This document shows, piece by piece, positions 8,493 to 18,800 of a DNA stretch of 64,000 nucleotides. The notes beneath the pieces were generated by a model. The model was not told the origin of the DNA and made no database searches. It saw only the letters and a program-made list of their open reading frames with translations. The position numbers and the translations under genes are program-made. This DNA is from Hyphomicrobium sp. (lineage in GTDB: Bacteria; Pseudomonadota; Alphaproteobacteria; Rhizobiales; Hyphomicrobiaceae): contig JALHOF010000015.1 in assembly GCA_022843145.1 (NCBI GenBank), forward strand, positions 21,175 to 85,174, written 5' to 3'. The stretch's first letter is position 1; every line of letters starts with the position of its first letter.

Positions 8493-9299
8493 TCACCGCA
8501 CCATGCGGTCGGCGTTGACGGCGTCGGCGAAGCCTATGATGCGGTCGAACCCCTTGGCGCCGCGGAAAATCGCGCCATCTAAGTTGGCGCCGGTGAAATC
8601 GGTGCCCTGCAACTCGGCCCCGGTGAAATCCGCGCCGGACAAGTCGGTGTCGCGGAAGTTGCTGTCGATGATCGTCGCATTGACGAACCGCGCGAAGTGC
8701 AGCACGGCGCCCTTCAAGTTGGTCCGCCGCAACTCCCCCGACGAGAAGTTCGCTCCGATGAGCGTCATGCGCGGCGCATAGGAGCCCCAGACTCCGGATT
8801 GCTGGCCGATACGGGCGTCGGTGAGGTTGGCGCCGCGGAAATCGGTTCCATCGAGCCTTGCGACGAGATGCACGTCGCTGAGGTTTGCGCCGGCGAAACG
8901 CGGCGCGTCGGCGGGATCGGGATCGACCGTCGAGAAAACGGTCAGCGAGCGCAGCATCGCCCCCTTCAGAGACGCGCCGGTGAAGTCGGCGCGGATGACG
9001 GTCGCGCGATCGAGTCGCACGCCATCGAGGTTGGCGCCCGCGAGCCGCGCCCGCGTCAGATCGGTGCCGAAAAGATCGGCGCCTGTGAGCCGCGCGCCTT
9101 TGAAATCGAGCCCCGCGAGGTCGAGGCCCTCGAACGAACGCCCGCCGAGATCGACCGGCTCGCCAGCGCGTGCTCGGAACAAGGCTTCCGCCACTTCGCG
9201 GACCGAGATGTCTGCGGCGAGCAGCGGGCCCGATGCGACGGCCGCAAACAAGGCGGTGACGGCAGTTCGATACGATCGCGCGATCCGGTGCATATCCAC
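8493..9299 (-). CDS. Exported pentapeptide-repeat protein
   Basis: The product is 268 residues. The N-terminus has arginines, a hydrophobic core and a probable signal-peptidase site after GPLLA-A. From about residue 50 to 260 it is built of A(D/N)LxG-like pentapeptides (for example GADLFGTDLTRARLAGANL), which fold into a right-handed quadrilateral beta helix. One interruption around 165-180 (QQSGVWGSY) may be a loop. Most pentapeptide proteins are cytoplasmic or membrane-bound, and a secreted one suggests a structural or binding role in the periplasm. The gene is divergent from the transglycosylase gene at 9435, and the 135-bp gap must hold both promoters. Confidence 0.9.
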   Translation of the reverse strand: MDMHRIARSYRTAVTALFAAVASGPLLAADISVREVAEALFRARAGEPVDLGGRSFEGLDLAGLDFKGARLTGADLFGTDLTRARLAGANLDGVRLDRATVIRADFTGASLKGAMLRSLTVFSTVDPDPADAPRFAGANLSDVHLVARLDGTDFRGANLTDARIGQQSGVWGSYAPRMTLIGANFSSGELRRTNLKGAVLHFARFVNATIIDSNFRDTDLSGADFTGAELQGTDFTGANLDGAIFRGAKGFDRIIGFADAVNADRMVR

Positions 9300-9434
9300 T
9301 CCTGTGCATGCCCATCATATACGCAGCATGGCACCCCGGGGATGCACGTCGCCGCAATTCCGTCGGCGTTCGTCCCTGTGCGGTCGCAGTTGGGTCCAGC
9401 AGGCGCCATAAAGCCGGCCTAACTGTCCACGTCT

Positions 9435-12014
9435 GTGCCAAAGCCGCCCGCCGTCCGGGCAAGTCCGCCGGGCACGGGCGAGACCATTCACGTTGCGTCC
9501 ATGCTCGCGTTGCTTCGCACCCTGACCCGCGCCATCGAGATCCTGATCTCGGTGCCGGTGCTCGTGCTGCGCTTCCTGGCCGAAAACGTTGCGTTCAATC
9601 CGCGGCTTGGCTGGATCCGGTACGTCGCGGTTGGCGGGATCGGCTACGTCGCATTTGCGTTTTTGCTGGTGTACGTCGTCGCGCCCCTGCGCGGCATCGC
9701 CGGACAGTCCTACATGTCCGAGAAGCTGCGCTACGATGCCGAGCGCTGGCTCGCGACGGCGATCTACGATGCCAAGGGCAACTTCATCGGTACCTTCGAC
9801 CCGCGCCTCGATAGCCTGCGCGACGTCAATTACACGGATAGCGCGATCGAGGTCGGCGACTACACCGCCAACCCTGACCACAAATCGATCCCCGTCCGCG
9901 AGACGCCGCCGCATTATTGGAACTGCCTCGTCTATCATGAGGACCGGTATCTCGGCGGGCCGCTCAATCCCTACGGCATCGACCTCGCGGGCGTGCTGAA
10001 GATCCCATATTCCACGGTTGTGCGCTCTCTCGCGCTAAAGCGCCCGACCCTCGGCGTCGGCGGTTCGACGCTGCCGATGCAGTTCGCACGCGTGATCTAC
10101 AAGACGCCGCCGTCGTCGAGCGAGGGCGGCCTGACGAAGCTCAAGCGCAAGATGAAGGAGTGGTGGCTGGCGCCGGTCATCTATCACGAACTGACGCGCG
10201 GCGGCGACGACACGCCGTTGAAGCAGTGGGCGGCCAATCACATCTGGCTCGCGCAGCGCACCGGCGGCCAACCCCTGCATGGCGTCGAGGTGACGAGCCG
10301 GATCGTGTTTGGCAAGGAGGCCAAGGATCTGACGATCGCCGAGCAGTATGTGCTGGCGTCTGCAGTCAACAAGCCGATCATCCTGCTCGAAGGCAGCGAG
10401 AAACTCAACGAGGTGCGCCTTGACCGCTGGCGCTACATCACCGAGGTGCGTGCGCGGACGTGCGCGGAAAAGCTGATTCCCAATGAGGCGCAGAAGAAAG
10501 ACGTCGTGTTCGAGCTGATCAACCTCGCAGGTGGTCCGCCCGACCCGAAGGTCAAGCCAAAGCTGCAGGACGCGCTCGAGAAGCACGCACCCGGATTGGC
10601 CAAGCGCGCCCAGGCCAATCCGATCATTCGCGCCAACGCACTGATGCCGTCGGCGCGGTTTGGCGTCCGCGAGGAAATGAAGCAGGGCTACGGCTTCGCC
10701 TGGCGCGATCACGTGCGCGGGGTGACGACGACGTTCGACGCCATCGAGAATCTCGCGTTCGGCGACAAGGTTCGCTCCGAGCTGGCGCGGATCGACGTCA
10801 AGATCACGCCGCGCCTCAATCCTGGCTTCGCCCTCGATCCTGTTAAGGTCAAGGGCGACACCAGGAGTCCAGACGTCATCGTCGTCGCTGCCGATGAGCG
10901 CGGCCAGATCGTGCGCTACTACGAAGCAGGCGAACAGGCCTCCTATTTCGGCTCGGCTTTCGCGCGAGATGCAACGTCGGGCATGTACGACGCTGGCCTT
11001 GAGGCGCGCATGGTCGCGTCAACCGGTAAAATCCTGGCGGCTATCGCCATTGCGAATGAAGGGAAGGACACCGCCGGTTCGCTCTATCTCGACACGGAGG
11101 CCCCGGCGCGGGGTCTCGAAACCTGCGACAAGAGTGGACACGAGCGGCATGGCCGCAAGGCCATCGTCGCCTTCGCCTGCTCGCTCAACAACCCGCTGCT
11201 CAATCGTGCCGCGCTCGCAGGACAGGATCGGATCGGCAAGCTGATCGGCGGGTTCGGGTTCAACATGCCGCCGACGGGGCCTTCGGGTGAGGGCACGCCG
11301 CCGTCGACCGCGGTCGTTCTCGGCCAGATCTCCGGCAGTCCTCGCCGCGTCCATCACATGTCCGGCGTCTTGCTTGGTGCCTTGATCGGGCAGGGCGGGA
11401 AGGCAGTCGCGCCACCGTCGCTCGTCAAGGCCTACGACTATACCAACCCGGCAGAGGCTGCGCGAGCACCCGCGCGCGGCGACGGTGCGATCATGCCCAA
11501 CACGCTGATCCGGCGCGGCGCACACGGTCTGCTCAAAACACTGCTCGAAGCTCCGCTTTGCTACACCGCCAATGGGACACAGCACGGCACACTGAAAAGC
11601 ATCGGGCAGTGGTGCGCCTCGCGCCGCCCCGACCTGCGCCTGCATTTCGCCAAGACGGGAACGCAAGTCACGCTGGACCCGAACGCGACGGTCGATACGC
11701 TGATTACGGGCGGACTGCAGTTCCAGAACGGCGCCGCTTATTCCTACGTCGTGCTGGTCGGCACAGGTTCGCCGAGTTCGCCTTGGGCGCGATCGGTGCA
11801 TGCCGCGCAGGCCGCATCACCGCTGCTCGACGTCCTGCTCACCGATCTCGCGGCTCATGCCAAGGCCAATGCGAAGCCGCACCTGCTGCCGCCGAAGCCG
11901 GCGGCACCGCCGGTCGCGATGCGCGACGATTGGCCGGCGATGGTGGGGCGCGGGGCGAGTGGCGGTGCCGGCCTGACGGCGTCTGACAGGCAGCGGGTCT
12001 TCTCGGCCAACTGA
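9435..12014 (+). CDS. Divergent class A penicillin-binding protein (GT51 plus transpeptidase)
   Basis: The product is 859 residues from a GTG at 9435; an in-frame ATG at 9501 is a possible start. One transmembrane helix spans about 61-83. The glycosyltransferase part keeps Glu169 in an EDRYLGG motif and a GGSTLPMQFAR motif, both altered versions of the EDxxFxxHxG and GGSTITQQ hallmarks. The transpeptidase part has the three active-site motifs: STGK at 529-532 with Ser529 as nucleophile, SLN at 583-585, and KTG at 740-742. It should polymerise and cross-link peptidoglycan in the periplasm. It is followed by a large membrane protein and a small protein, which may form an envelope group. It differs clearly from the classical PBP1C at 21255. 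Confidence 0.88.
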   Translation: MPKPPAVRASPPGTGETIHVASMLALLRTLTRAIEILISVPVLVLRFLAENVAFNPRLGWIRYVAVGGIGYVAFAFLLVYVVAPLRGIAGQSYMSEKLRYDAERWLATAIYDAKGNFIGTFDPRLDSLRDVNYTDSAIEVGDYTANPDHKSIPVRETPPHYWNCLVYHEDRYLGGPLNPYGIDLAGVLKIPYSTVVRSLALKRPTLGVGGSTLPMQFARVIYKTPPSSSEGGLTKLKRKMKEWWLAPVIYHELTRGGDDTPLKQWAANHIWLAQRTGGQPLHGVEVTSRIVFGKEAKDLTIAEQYVLASAVNKPIILLEGSEKLNEVRLDRWRYITEVRARTCAEKLIPNEAQKKDVVFELINLAGGPPDPKVKPKLQDALEKHAPGLAKRAQANPIIRANALMPSARFGVREEMKQGYGFAWRDHVRGVTTTFDAIENLAFGDKVRSELARIDVKITPRLNPGFALDPVKVKGDTRSPDVIVVAADERGQIVRYYEAGEQASYFGSAFARDATSGMYDAGLEARMVASTGKILAAIAIANEGKDTAGSLYLDTEAPARGLETCDKSGHERHGRKAIVAFACSLNNPLLNRAALAGQDRIGKLIGGFGFNMPPTGPSGEGTPPSTAVVLGQISGSPRRVHHMSGVLLGALIGQGGKAVAPPSLVKAYDYTNPAEAARAPARGDGAIMPNTLIRRGAHGLLKTLLEAPLCYTANGTQHGTLKSIGQWCASRRPDLRLHFAKTGTQVTLDPNATVDTLITGGLQFQNGAAYSYVVLVGTGSPSSPWARSVHAAQAASPLLDVLLTDLAAHAKANAKPHLLPPKPAAPPVAMRDDWPAMVGRGASGGAGLTASDRQRVFSAN

Positions 12015-12188
12015 ACGGGATCTGAATGGATTGCGGCGTCGGATCGCCACCGTCGCGCCGCAACTCCAACACGAAAGCTCTTTACGCCACGCAATGAACC
12101 TCAGGCGCAGCGGCGCCCGAGAAGCGGCAGAGGCATTGCGCGCCGGGTCGAGTTCGAGCGGGCGGCGCAAACGAGGTTGGTGTCACCC

Positions 12189-14822
12189 ATGGCGTTCGGA
12201 CGAGATGCGGTAACGGGCTCGAGTGGTGGCACTGGCCGTGGGGCGCGCACGACGCGGGGCGAGGATCTAGCGTCGCTTTCGGCAGACCCTGGCACTAGCT
12301 GGGCTGAGCCTGAGCGAGAGCCGCGCGACTGGAAGAAGCTCGCGCTGGTCATCGGCCTCGGCATTCTGTCCTGGGTCGCGACCTATGTCGGCATGCTCGA
12401 GCTGATCGAAGCCAACATGGGCGACCTTCCGTTCCTGCACAAAATCATCATCGGCTTCTCCGTCGCCATGCTAATGTTCATGGTCGTGTGGCTGCTCGAC
12501 CAGCTGTTCGCGCCCAACCCGTTTTTCACCAAGGTCATCTATGGCGTCGGATATGTCTTTCTCACATTGATCTCGGTCGGCTTTGGCTTCGGCTTCTATT
12601 GGAAGGTCCTCGAGAGCCGGTCGGAGTCGTCGCGCTCGGCGGAAAGTGCGGTGACGCAGGTCCAGTCGTCACTGCACGCCGCCTCCACCCGGCTCGACCA
12701 GCTGTCCTCGACGCTCGTCCAACTCACGCAGATCTCCACGACACAAGCCGGCGTCGAGAGCGCGAAGGGGACGTCGTGCCCGAACTCGAAGCCGGGCGAT
12801 GGTCCGCGCCGCAAGCTGCGCGACGAGGATGCCGCGCGCTTCAATTTCGCGTCCGAGTTCGTCAAGGGCCGGGCAGGGCAGGTCAAGGGCGAGCTGGGCG
12901 CCCTCGATGGCGACCTCGCCAAGATCGCCGCCAACGACGCGTCCCTCATCGACGCCAGATCCGGCACCCGCAATGAGTTCATGAAGGGGCTCGGGCGCAA
13001 GCTCGATCTCACGGTGACCGGATTCAACGCGTTCCGCACCGATCCGCAGCTGCGCCAGATCCGCACCGACTTAGCCGAGCGGGCCGAGAAGACGACGTTC
13101 GCCGACAGCAAGGGCGGCTCCTTCGCGTGTCCCGATCCGCAATTGCAGACCGCTTTGCGCGGCGTCGTGCGCGCGATCGACCAGTTGCCCAACCTCGAGA
13201 AGCCGAAGATCGCCGCCGTCGAAGGTTCGGAGGCGACGATCGAAGCGTTCCGCCGCCTGACCGCGACGTTCTTTGGTGCGCTGTCGTTCAAACTGCCGCC
13301 GTCGGCCGATGAATTGCGCGATCTGCAGAAGAAGGCCGTGCAGTCGGTCGAGACGCCGGCCGCGTCGCAGCAAGCCTACCTTTCGGAGGCCGCTGGCCTC
13401 TCGAAGCGTGATTACATCCCGCTCGCCATCGCCGCGTTCGTCGACTTCTGTCTGTTGCTCGTGTCGATGGGCCGACCCGCAAACCGTCTCGGCGGCCTCG
13501 TCGGCAAGATGCGCGAGGCCGAGAAGGGTCCGGTCATCCAGATCCTGTCGCGCTTCAACGACATCCATCGCGATCCGGCGGTGCGCCAGAACTTCGAGGT
13601 GTTCCGCCACGTCGTGTTCGACTTCCACGGCGCCTACTACGTCGCAGTCCCGCTCGACGCGCCTTACCGCTTCACGAAGGTGCACGGGAGCCACGGCATC
13701 GGCGTCGCCCAGCTCGAGGAGTTGCAGCAGGAGGCACATCTGCTCGTCAACCTGTTCGCGAGCTTCGAGAAGGAGAAGATCTTCAGCCGCGTGCACACGC
13801 CGTTGCTGTCGACGAAGGCGATCCAGAAGAAGTTGCGCCGGCAGGGCAGCAAGTTCCACGGCTGCGAGGCGTTCCGCGTCTATCGCTTCCGCGACGGAGC
13901 GTGGTCCGAACTGATCCTGGGTGCGGTGATGGGTGCTGCGCGCCGCGTCGAGGCGACGAAGCGTCAGCAGCGTATCGAGGATGATCTCGCGCGGACGTTC
14001 GCCACGGTGCCAGCGTCCGGCTCACGGCAGCCATCGATGCTTCATGTCGATCCGCGTGCTGAGTTCGAGCCTGCGGCCGCCATCGCGCATCCAGCGCCGC
14101 AGGGCTATCGCCGCCCAGCCGACCGGACGCAACCGCCGGCTCCGTCATGGGAACCCCGCCCGCAGCCGATGCCATATCAGACCCACGATGACGAGGCTGC
14201 TGCATGGGCGCATGCACAACGCATCGCGATGGATGCCGCGCGGACGCAACCTGGCGTGCGCACGGCCGCCAACGGCAACACCGCGCCCGCGCCACCGTTT
14301 TCGCCCGTCATTCAGGCGCACGCTGTAGGCCATTCGATACCGCCCCACGCCGCCTCCGCTCACCCGGCAAGGCCGGATTTTCTTCGGAACACGCCTGCCG
14401 TCCCGGCGCACGAGGTCCTGCCGCCAAACGTCACAGCCTTGCCGCACGTCGCCGTGCGTCCCCAGGGTGTGCTGACGCCATCCGAGCCCATGCGCACTCA
14501 GGTCGAGCGTCCGGAGCCGTCGGCAACACTCGACCCCACGCGTATCGTCATGTCGCGAACGGAGACCATCTCCATTCCGGCGACCGCCGCGGCCTTGCCG
14601 GCGGCGTTGGCGCGGCAGGGCTTCAACACCCTCTCCGGGTCAAAGCCGATCGCTGACGCAGAAACAATTGTGGAAAAGCCGGCGATCGCGCCGCCGTCTA
14701 CCGAGAGCCGCACGGCCGTGTCGCGGGACGGCGCCGAACGCGCCGCACCACTACAGCTTGAGGTGATCAGCGACGACGACATCAAGACTTTGCGAAGGTT
14801 CGCGCCGGGCGCGGCCGAGTAG
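12189..14822 (+). CDS. Large multi-span membrane protein of unknown function
   Basis: The product is 877 residues from the ATG at 12189; TTG at 12177 and GTG at 12180 are possible alternatives. A soluble Gly/Arg-rich start is followed by three transmembrane helices near 50-73, 83-106 and 114-137. A Ser/Gln-rich coiled-coil-like stretch and a soluble region come next, with a fourth helix near 408-428. A soluble domain of about 180 residues (LSRFNDIHRDPAVRQNFEVF, SRVHTPLLSTKAIQKK) precedes about 230 Pro/Ala-rich disordered residues. The layout resembles DUF4407-type proteins, but I cannot assign it. It lies 174 nt after the transglycosylase gene. Confidence 0.8.
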   Translation: MAFGRDAVTGSSGGTGRGARTTRGEDLASLSADPGTSWAEPEREPRDWKKLALVIGLGILSWVATYVGMLELIEANMGDLPFLHKIIIGFSVAMLMFMVVWLLDQLFAPNPFFTKVIYGVGYVFLTLISVGFGFGFYWKVLESRSESSRSAESAVTQVQSSLHAASTRLDQLSSTLVQLTQISTTQAGVESAKGTSCPNSKPGDGPRRKLRDEDAARFNFASEFVKGRAGQVKGELGALDGDLAKIAANDASLIDARSGTRNEFMKGLGRKLDLTVTGFNAFRTDPQLRQIRTDLAERAEKTTFADSKGGSFACPDPQLQTALRGVVRAIDQLPNLEKPKIAAVEGSEATIEAFRRLTATFFGALSFKLPPSADELRDLQKKAVQSVETPAASQQAYLSEAAGLSKRDYIPLAIAAFVDFCLLLVSMGRPANRLGGLVGKMREAEKGPVIQILSRFNDIHRDPAVRQNFEVFRHVVFDFHGAYYVAVPLDAPYRFTKVHGSHGIGVAQLEELQQEAHLLVNLFASFEKEKIFSRVHTPLLSTKAIQKKLRRQGSKFHGCEAFRVYRFRDGAWSELILGAVMGAARRVEATKRQQRIEDDLARTFATVPASGSRQPSMLHVDPRAEFEPAAAIAHPAPQGYRRPADRTQPPAPSWEPRPQPMPYQTHDDEAAAWAHAQRIAMDAARTQPGVRTAANGNTAPAPPFSPVIQAHAVGHSIPPHAASAHPARPDFLRNTPAVPAHEVLPPNVTALPHVAVRPQGVLTPSEPMRTQVERPEPSATLDPTRIVMSRTETISIPATAAALPAALARQGFNTLSGSKPIADAETIVEKPAIAPPSTESRTAVSRDGAERAAPLQLEVISDDDIKTLRRFAPGAAE

Positions 14823-14852
14823 CGGATTGAGGCCAACGTTGGGGCACTGCAA

Positions 14853-14898
14853 GAGCCCCGTCCTTGTCCGGCACGTGTGCCGAATTAGGGCGGGGCTC
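14853..14898. other. Nested inverted repeats (large hairpin) in the intergenic gap
   Basis: An outer arm gagccccg at 14853-14860 pairs with cggggctc at 14891-14898. Inside it, cggcac-gt-gtgccg forms a second, nearly perfect palindrome. No T run follows directly, so it is not a clean intrinsic terminator. It may be an attenuating or mRNA-processing structure between two genes of one operon, or a binding site. Confidence 0.5.
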
Positions 14899-15000
14899 AA
14901 CGCTTGTTTAACCCTGTTGCCGCCATAGTGGTTTGCAAGAACGAGAGCACGGTTGATGACAGGGACGCCCGCCCTGGACCGCGCCGAGAGGGACAAGAGC

Positions 15001-15609
15001 ATGCAGCCGAAATCTCCTATGAACGCCGTCGCGGTCAAGAAAGAGGAGAAGGAGGCAAAGCTGCGGGCGTTTGTCGCCGGCTATCTCGCATCTGATGCCG
15101 TAATCGGCATCGCCGCCTCCGAGCGGACCCTGCTGCTCGTCGCGCGTTCGTGCGACAGCCCCGTTGTGGCCACGCTGCGCGGCATGCAGTCGGAACTCAC
15201 GCAGCACGGCTTCACCGTTTGCCTCATTCTTGCGGCTGAACTCGACGACCGCCGGCTTGCGCCGCTGTCGGCCGCACTCGGCTGGGACGTTCGCTGCCTC
15301 AACGACATCCGCTATCTCGACGCGCACGAGCAACTCGTTCTCGGTCCGATGACCGCCTGGATTGGCGACTGCATGCGCCGCGACCCGTCCAAGCGGGATG
15401 CCTTCGAGAACTTCGCAAGCGGCTGTGCAGCCACGTCCTCGCACGCGCTCAAATCCTTCCGCCGCATGTGGCAAGCCGCCGTGCCCGTCGCCAGCGCGCC
15501 GCGGAGCATGCCAGCCGCCACCCCTGCGCCCGCCGAATGCGCCGCCGCCGCGCTGGTCGATCAAGCGGCCGAGCAGGTCGATGCGCCGTCGGCCCTGACG
15601 CGCCAATAG
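15001..15609 (+). CDS. Hypothetical protein
   Basis: The product is 202 residues from the ATG at 15001, preceded by gagaggga about 7 nt upstream; an ATG at 14956 would add 15 residues. No family is recognised. Residues 20-150 look like a compact alpha/beta domain (GIAASERTLLLVARSCDS, a TVCLILAAELDDRRLAPL strand-helix, then RYLDAHEQLVLGPMTAW). The C-terminus is Ala/Pro-rich. There is no signal peptide and no catalytic motif is apparent. It follows the membrane protein gene and is closed by a strong terminator, so it is probably the last gene of that operon. Confidence 0.7.
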   Translation: MQPKSPMNAVAVKKEEKEAKLRAFVAGYLASDAVIGIAASERTLLLVARSCDSPVVATLRGMQSELTQHGFTVCLILAAELDDRRLAPLSAALGWDVRCLNDIRYLDAHEQLVLGPMTAWIGDCMRRDPSKRDAFENFASGCAATSSHALKSFRRMWQAAVPVASAPRSMPAATPAPAECAAAALVDQAAEQVDAPSALTRQ

Positions 15610-15640
15610 GTCAACGCAGACCCTATCGTTCATTGCCTTG

Positions 15641-15679
15641 ACGAGGGTGGTGCCGCTGCACCGCCCTCGTTGCGCTTTT
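15641..15679 (+). terminator. Strong intrinsic terminator
   Basis: A 13-bp stem (arms 15641-15653 and 15658-15670, one G-T pair) with the 4-nt loop cgct is followed by tgcgctttt. It lies 31 nt after the stop of the small hypothetical gene and closes the envelope group before the alpha-2-macroglobulin gene. Confidence 0.88.
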
Positions 15680-15886
15680 GGGCGCACCACGTGCTCCCGG
15701 TCCGGTCAGGTCAGGTGATCCGTGGCGGCATCGAGTCGAATTTGCCGGGATTTTCCGGAAACTCCTTTGTTGCCGCCTCGCTTCCGACAATCCCGCCTGC
15801 TGGTCTTCTCCCGCCCGGCTGTCTCCGCCGATAGTGGAGCCACCGGAATCCGGGCTCGCCATCGAGCCCCCAGCGAGGGTTGATCC

Positions 15887-18800
15887 ATGCGCGCCGCTTC
15901 TTCCTTGATGCTCTTGTTGCTGCTTGGTGTGTCCCCTGCCGCGGCCCAGGTCGCGGCCCCGGCCCCGACACCCACCGAAATTTCCGCTTCGAAATCGCCC
16001 GGGTTCACGCACCCCGGCGTTGCCCGCGACGCAGCCCGCTACGAGGCCTTCCTGAAAGCCAACTGGAAGCCGGGCAAGGTCAAGGCAGCCGAGTTGCGGG
16101 TGGCGGCCGAGAAACAGCTCGCTTCGGATCCGCGCGCCGCATCGCGGACCTATGCCGATGCCGTCGTCGCCGACGACAAGAATGCGCAAAGCTGGCTCGG
16201 ACTGGCCCGTTCGCTGCTGGCGGTGACGCCTGACCCCAATCGCTCGGCCGAACGCTACGACCTCCCGCTCAATGCCTCTGGCGCTGCCTACCGTGCGGTC
16301 GAACGAGCCACGGACACCGCGACCAAGGCGCGGGCACTGGCCGTGCTCGGCGAGGCGCTGCAACGGCGCTCTTATTGGCGGCCCGCCATCGATGCATTCC
16401 GCGCCAGTCTGGCGCTGGCCGACAATACTGACGCACGCCAGCGGTTCGACAAGCTGCGCTCTGAGCACGGCTTCCGCATGACCGACTACAAGACTGAAAG
16501 TGAGCTGGCCACGCCGCGGCTTTGCCTCCAGTTCTCAGAGCGATTGGCGGGTACGAGCGCCGATCTCTCGAAGTTTGTCAGCCTGGATGGCAAAGAGCCG
16601 CAAACAATTTCTGTCGAGGATCGTCAGCTCTGTCTGGAGGGTCTGGCGCATGGCAGCCGCTATGAAGTGAAGTTGCGCGCGGGTCTGCCCGCTGACATCG
16701 GCGAGAAGCTCGAGAAGTCGGTCGAGATTGCCGCCTATCTGCCCGACCGCAAGCCGATGGCGCGATTCACCGGCCGCGCCTACGTGCTTCCGGCCCGCGG
16801 CCAGCAAGGCATTCCGATCACCACCGTCAACACCAAGTCGGTCGACGTCGAGATTTACCGCGTCGGCGATCGGAACCTCGCGGGGTTGATCCAGACGGGC
16901 GATCTGGCCCGCCAGCTCTCGAGCTACGATCTCGATAACATCCGCGAACGAACCGGCCAGCGCGTCTATCAGGGTACGCTCGACGTCACGGCCAAGCACA
17001 ATGACGAGGTGACGACCGCGCTGCCGATCGGCGAGGCCGTGCCGGAACTCAAGCCCGGTTCTTATGTCATCACCGCCAAGGCAACAGCATCCACCAAGCG
17101 CGAAGACGGCGACGACAATCTCTCGACGCAGTGGTTCATCGTCTCCGATCTCGGCCTGACGGCCTTCTCCGGCGAGGACGGCGTGGCCGCGTTCGTGCGC
17201 TCATTGAGCGACGCGAAGCCCGTCGCAGGCGTTGCCGTCCGCCTCGTCGCCCGCAACAACGAAGTGCTCGCCACGGCGACGAGCGACGCCTCTGGTCTCG
17301 TCCGCTTCGACGGCGGTCTCGCGCGTGGCGAGGGTGGAGCGCAGCCGGCGATCCTGGTCGCCGAGAAGGGCGCGGGCGACTATGCGTTTCTCGACTTGAC
17401 CACCGCCGCTTTCGACCTCTCCGATCGCGGCGTCAAGGGTCGAGACAGCCCCGGCGCTCTCGAAGCCTACCTCTACGCAGAGCGCGGCGTCTATCGCCCC
17501 GGCGAGGAGATCAATATCACCGGCCTCGTGCGCGACCGCGCCGGCAAGGCGGCCGCACTGCCCACGACGCTGATTGTTTCGCGCCCGGATGGCGTCGAGT
17601 GGAAGCGCCTCGTCCTTGCTGATCAGGGGCTCGGCGGACGTCTTGCGACGCTGGATATTGGTGGCGACGCCATGACGGGCACTTGGCGCGCGCGACTGCA
17701 CGCCGATCCCAAGCAGCCTGCCCTCGCTTCGATCGCCTTCCTGGTTGAGGACTTCGTGCCGGAGCGCCTCGACATGACGCTCGTTCCGGCGGCGTCCGCA
17801 CTGAAGCCCGAGGAAGCCGCGGTCGTCAAGGCCGAGGGCCGCTTCCTCTACGGTCCGCCCGCAGCCGGACTGACCCTTGAAGGCGACATCGTGGTCAAGC
17901 CGTCGTCGAAGGACCTCGCGGGTTTCCCCGGCTACAAGTTCGGTCTCGCTGACGACAAGCCGAGCCCCGTGCGCAAGGCTATCGAGGGCCTGCCCGCGAC
18001 AGGCGCCGACGGTAAGGCCGAGCTTCTGATCACGCTGCCACCGTTGCCGCGCACCGCGCGACCGCTCGAAGCTGACCTGATCATCAAGTTGCGCGAAGCC
18101 GGCGGCCGCACGATCGAGCGCACGCTGTCGATGCCGGTCGATCTCGGCCAGCCGCGCATCGGCGTCAAACCGATGTTCGGCGACAAGGGCGCCGAGGAGG
18201 ATGCACCCGCGCAGTTCGAGATCGTCCTGCTCGACGCCGCAGCCAAGCGCGCGGAAGCGAAGAACCTCGCTTGGACCCTCTACCGGATCGACACCAGCTG
18301 GCAGTGGTATAGCCGGGACGGAAGCTGGACCTACGAACCGGTTTCGCTCAGTCGAAAGGCCGCGTCGGGATCGCTCGATGTCGGCGCCGGCGGGCCGGCG
18401 AAGCTCGAGACGCGCGTCGCATGGGGCCGTTATCGCTTGGATGTCGCGGGCAATGGTCGTGATGCGCCGATGACCAGTGTCGTGTTCAACGCCGGCTGGT
18501 ACGGCGGCGAGGACAAGCCCGACAGTCCCGAGATGCTCGACGTCGCGCTCGACAAACCCACCTACAATCCAGGGGACATCGCCAAACTGCGCATTGCCTC
18601 CAAGCTCGGCGGCAAGGCGCTCGTCACGGTGCTCGGCAGCGGCGTGATCGCGACCCAGGAAGTCGATTTGCCTAAGGGCGGCGGTGAAGTGCGGATCCCG
18701 GTCGACGCGTCGTGGGGTGCGGGCGCCTATGCCACAGCGTTGGTCTATCGTCCGATGGACGAGGCGCAGAAGCGGATGCCCGGCCGCGCGATAGGCGTCG

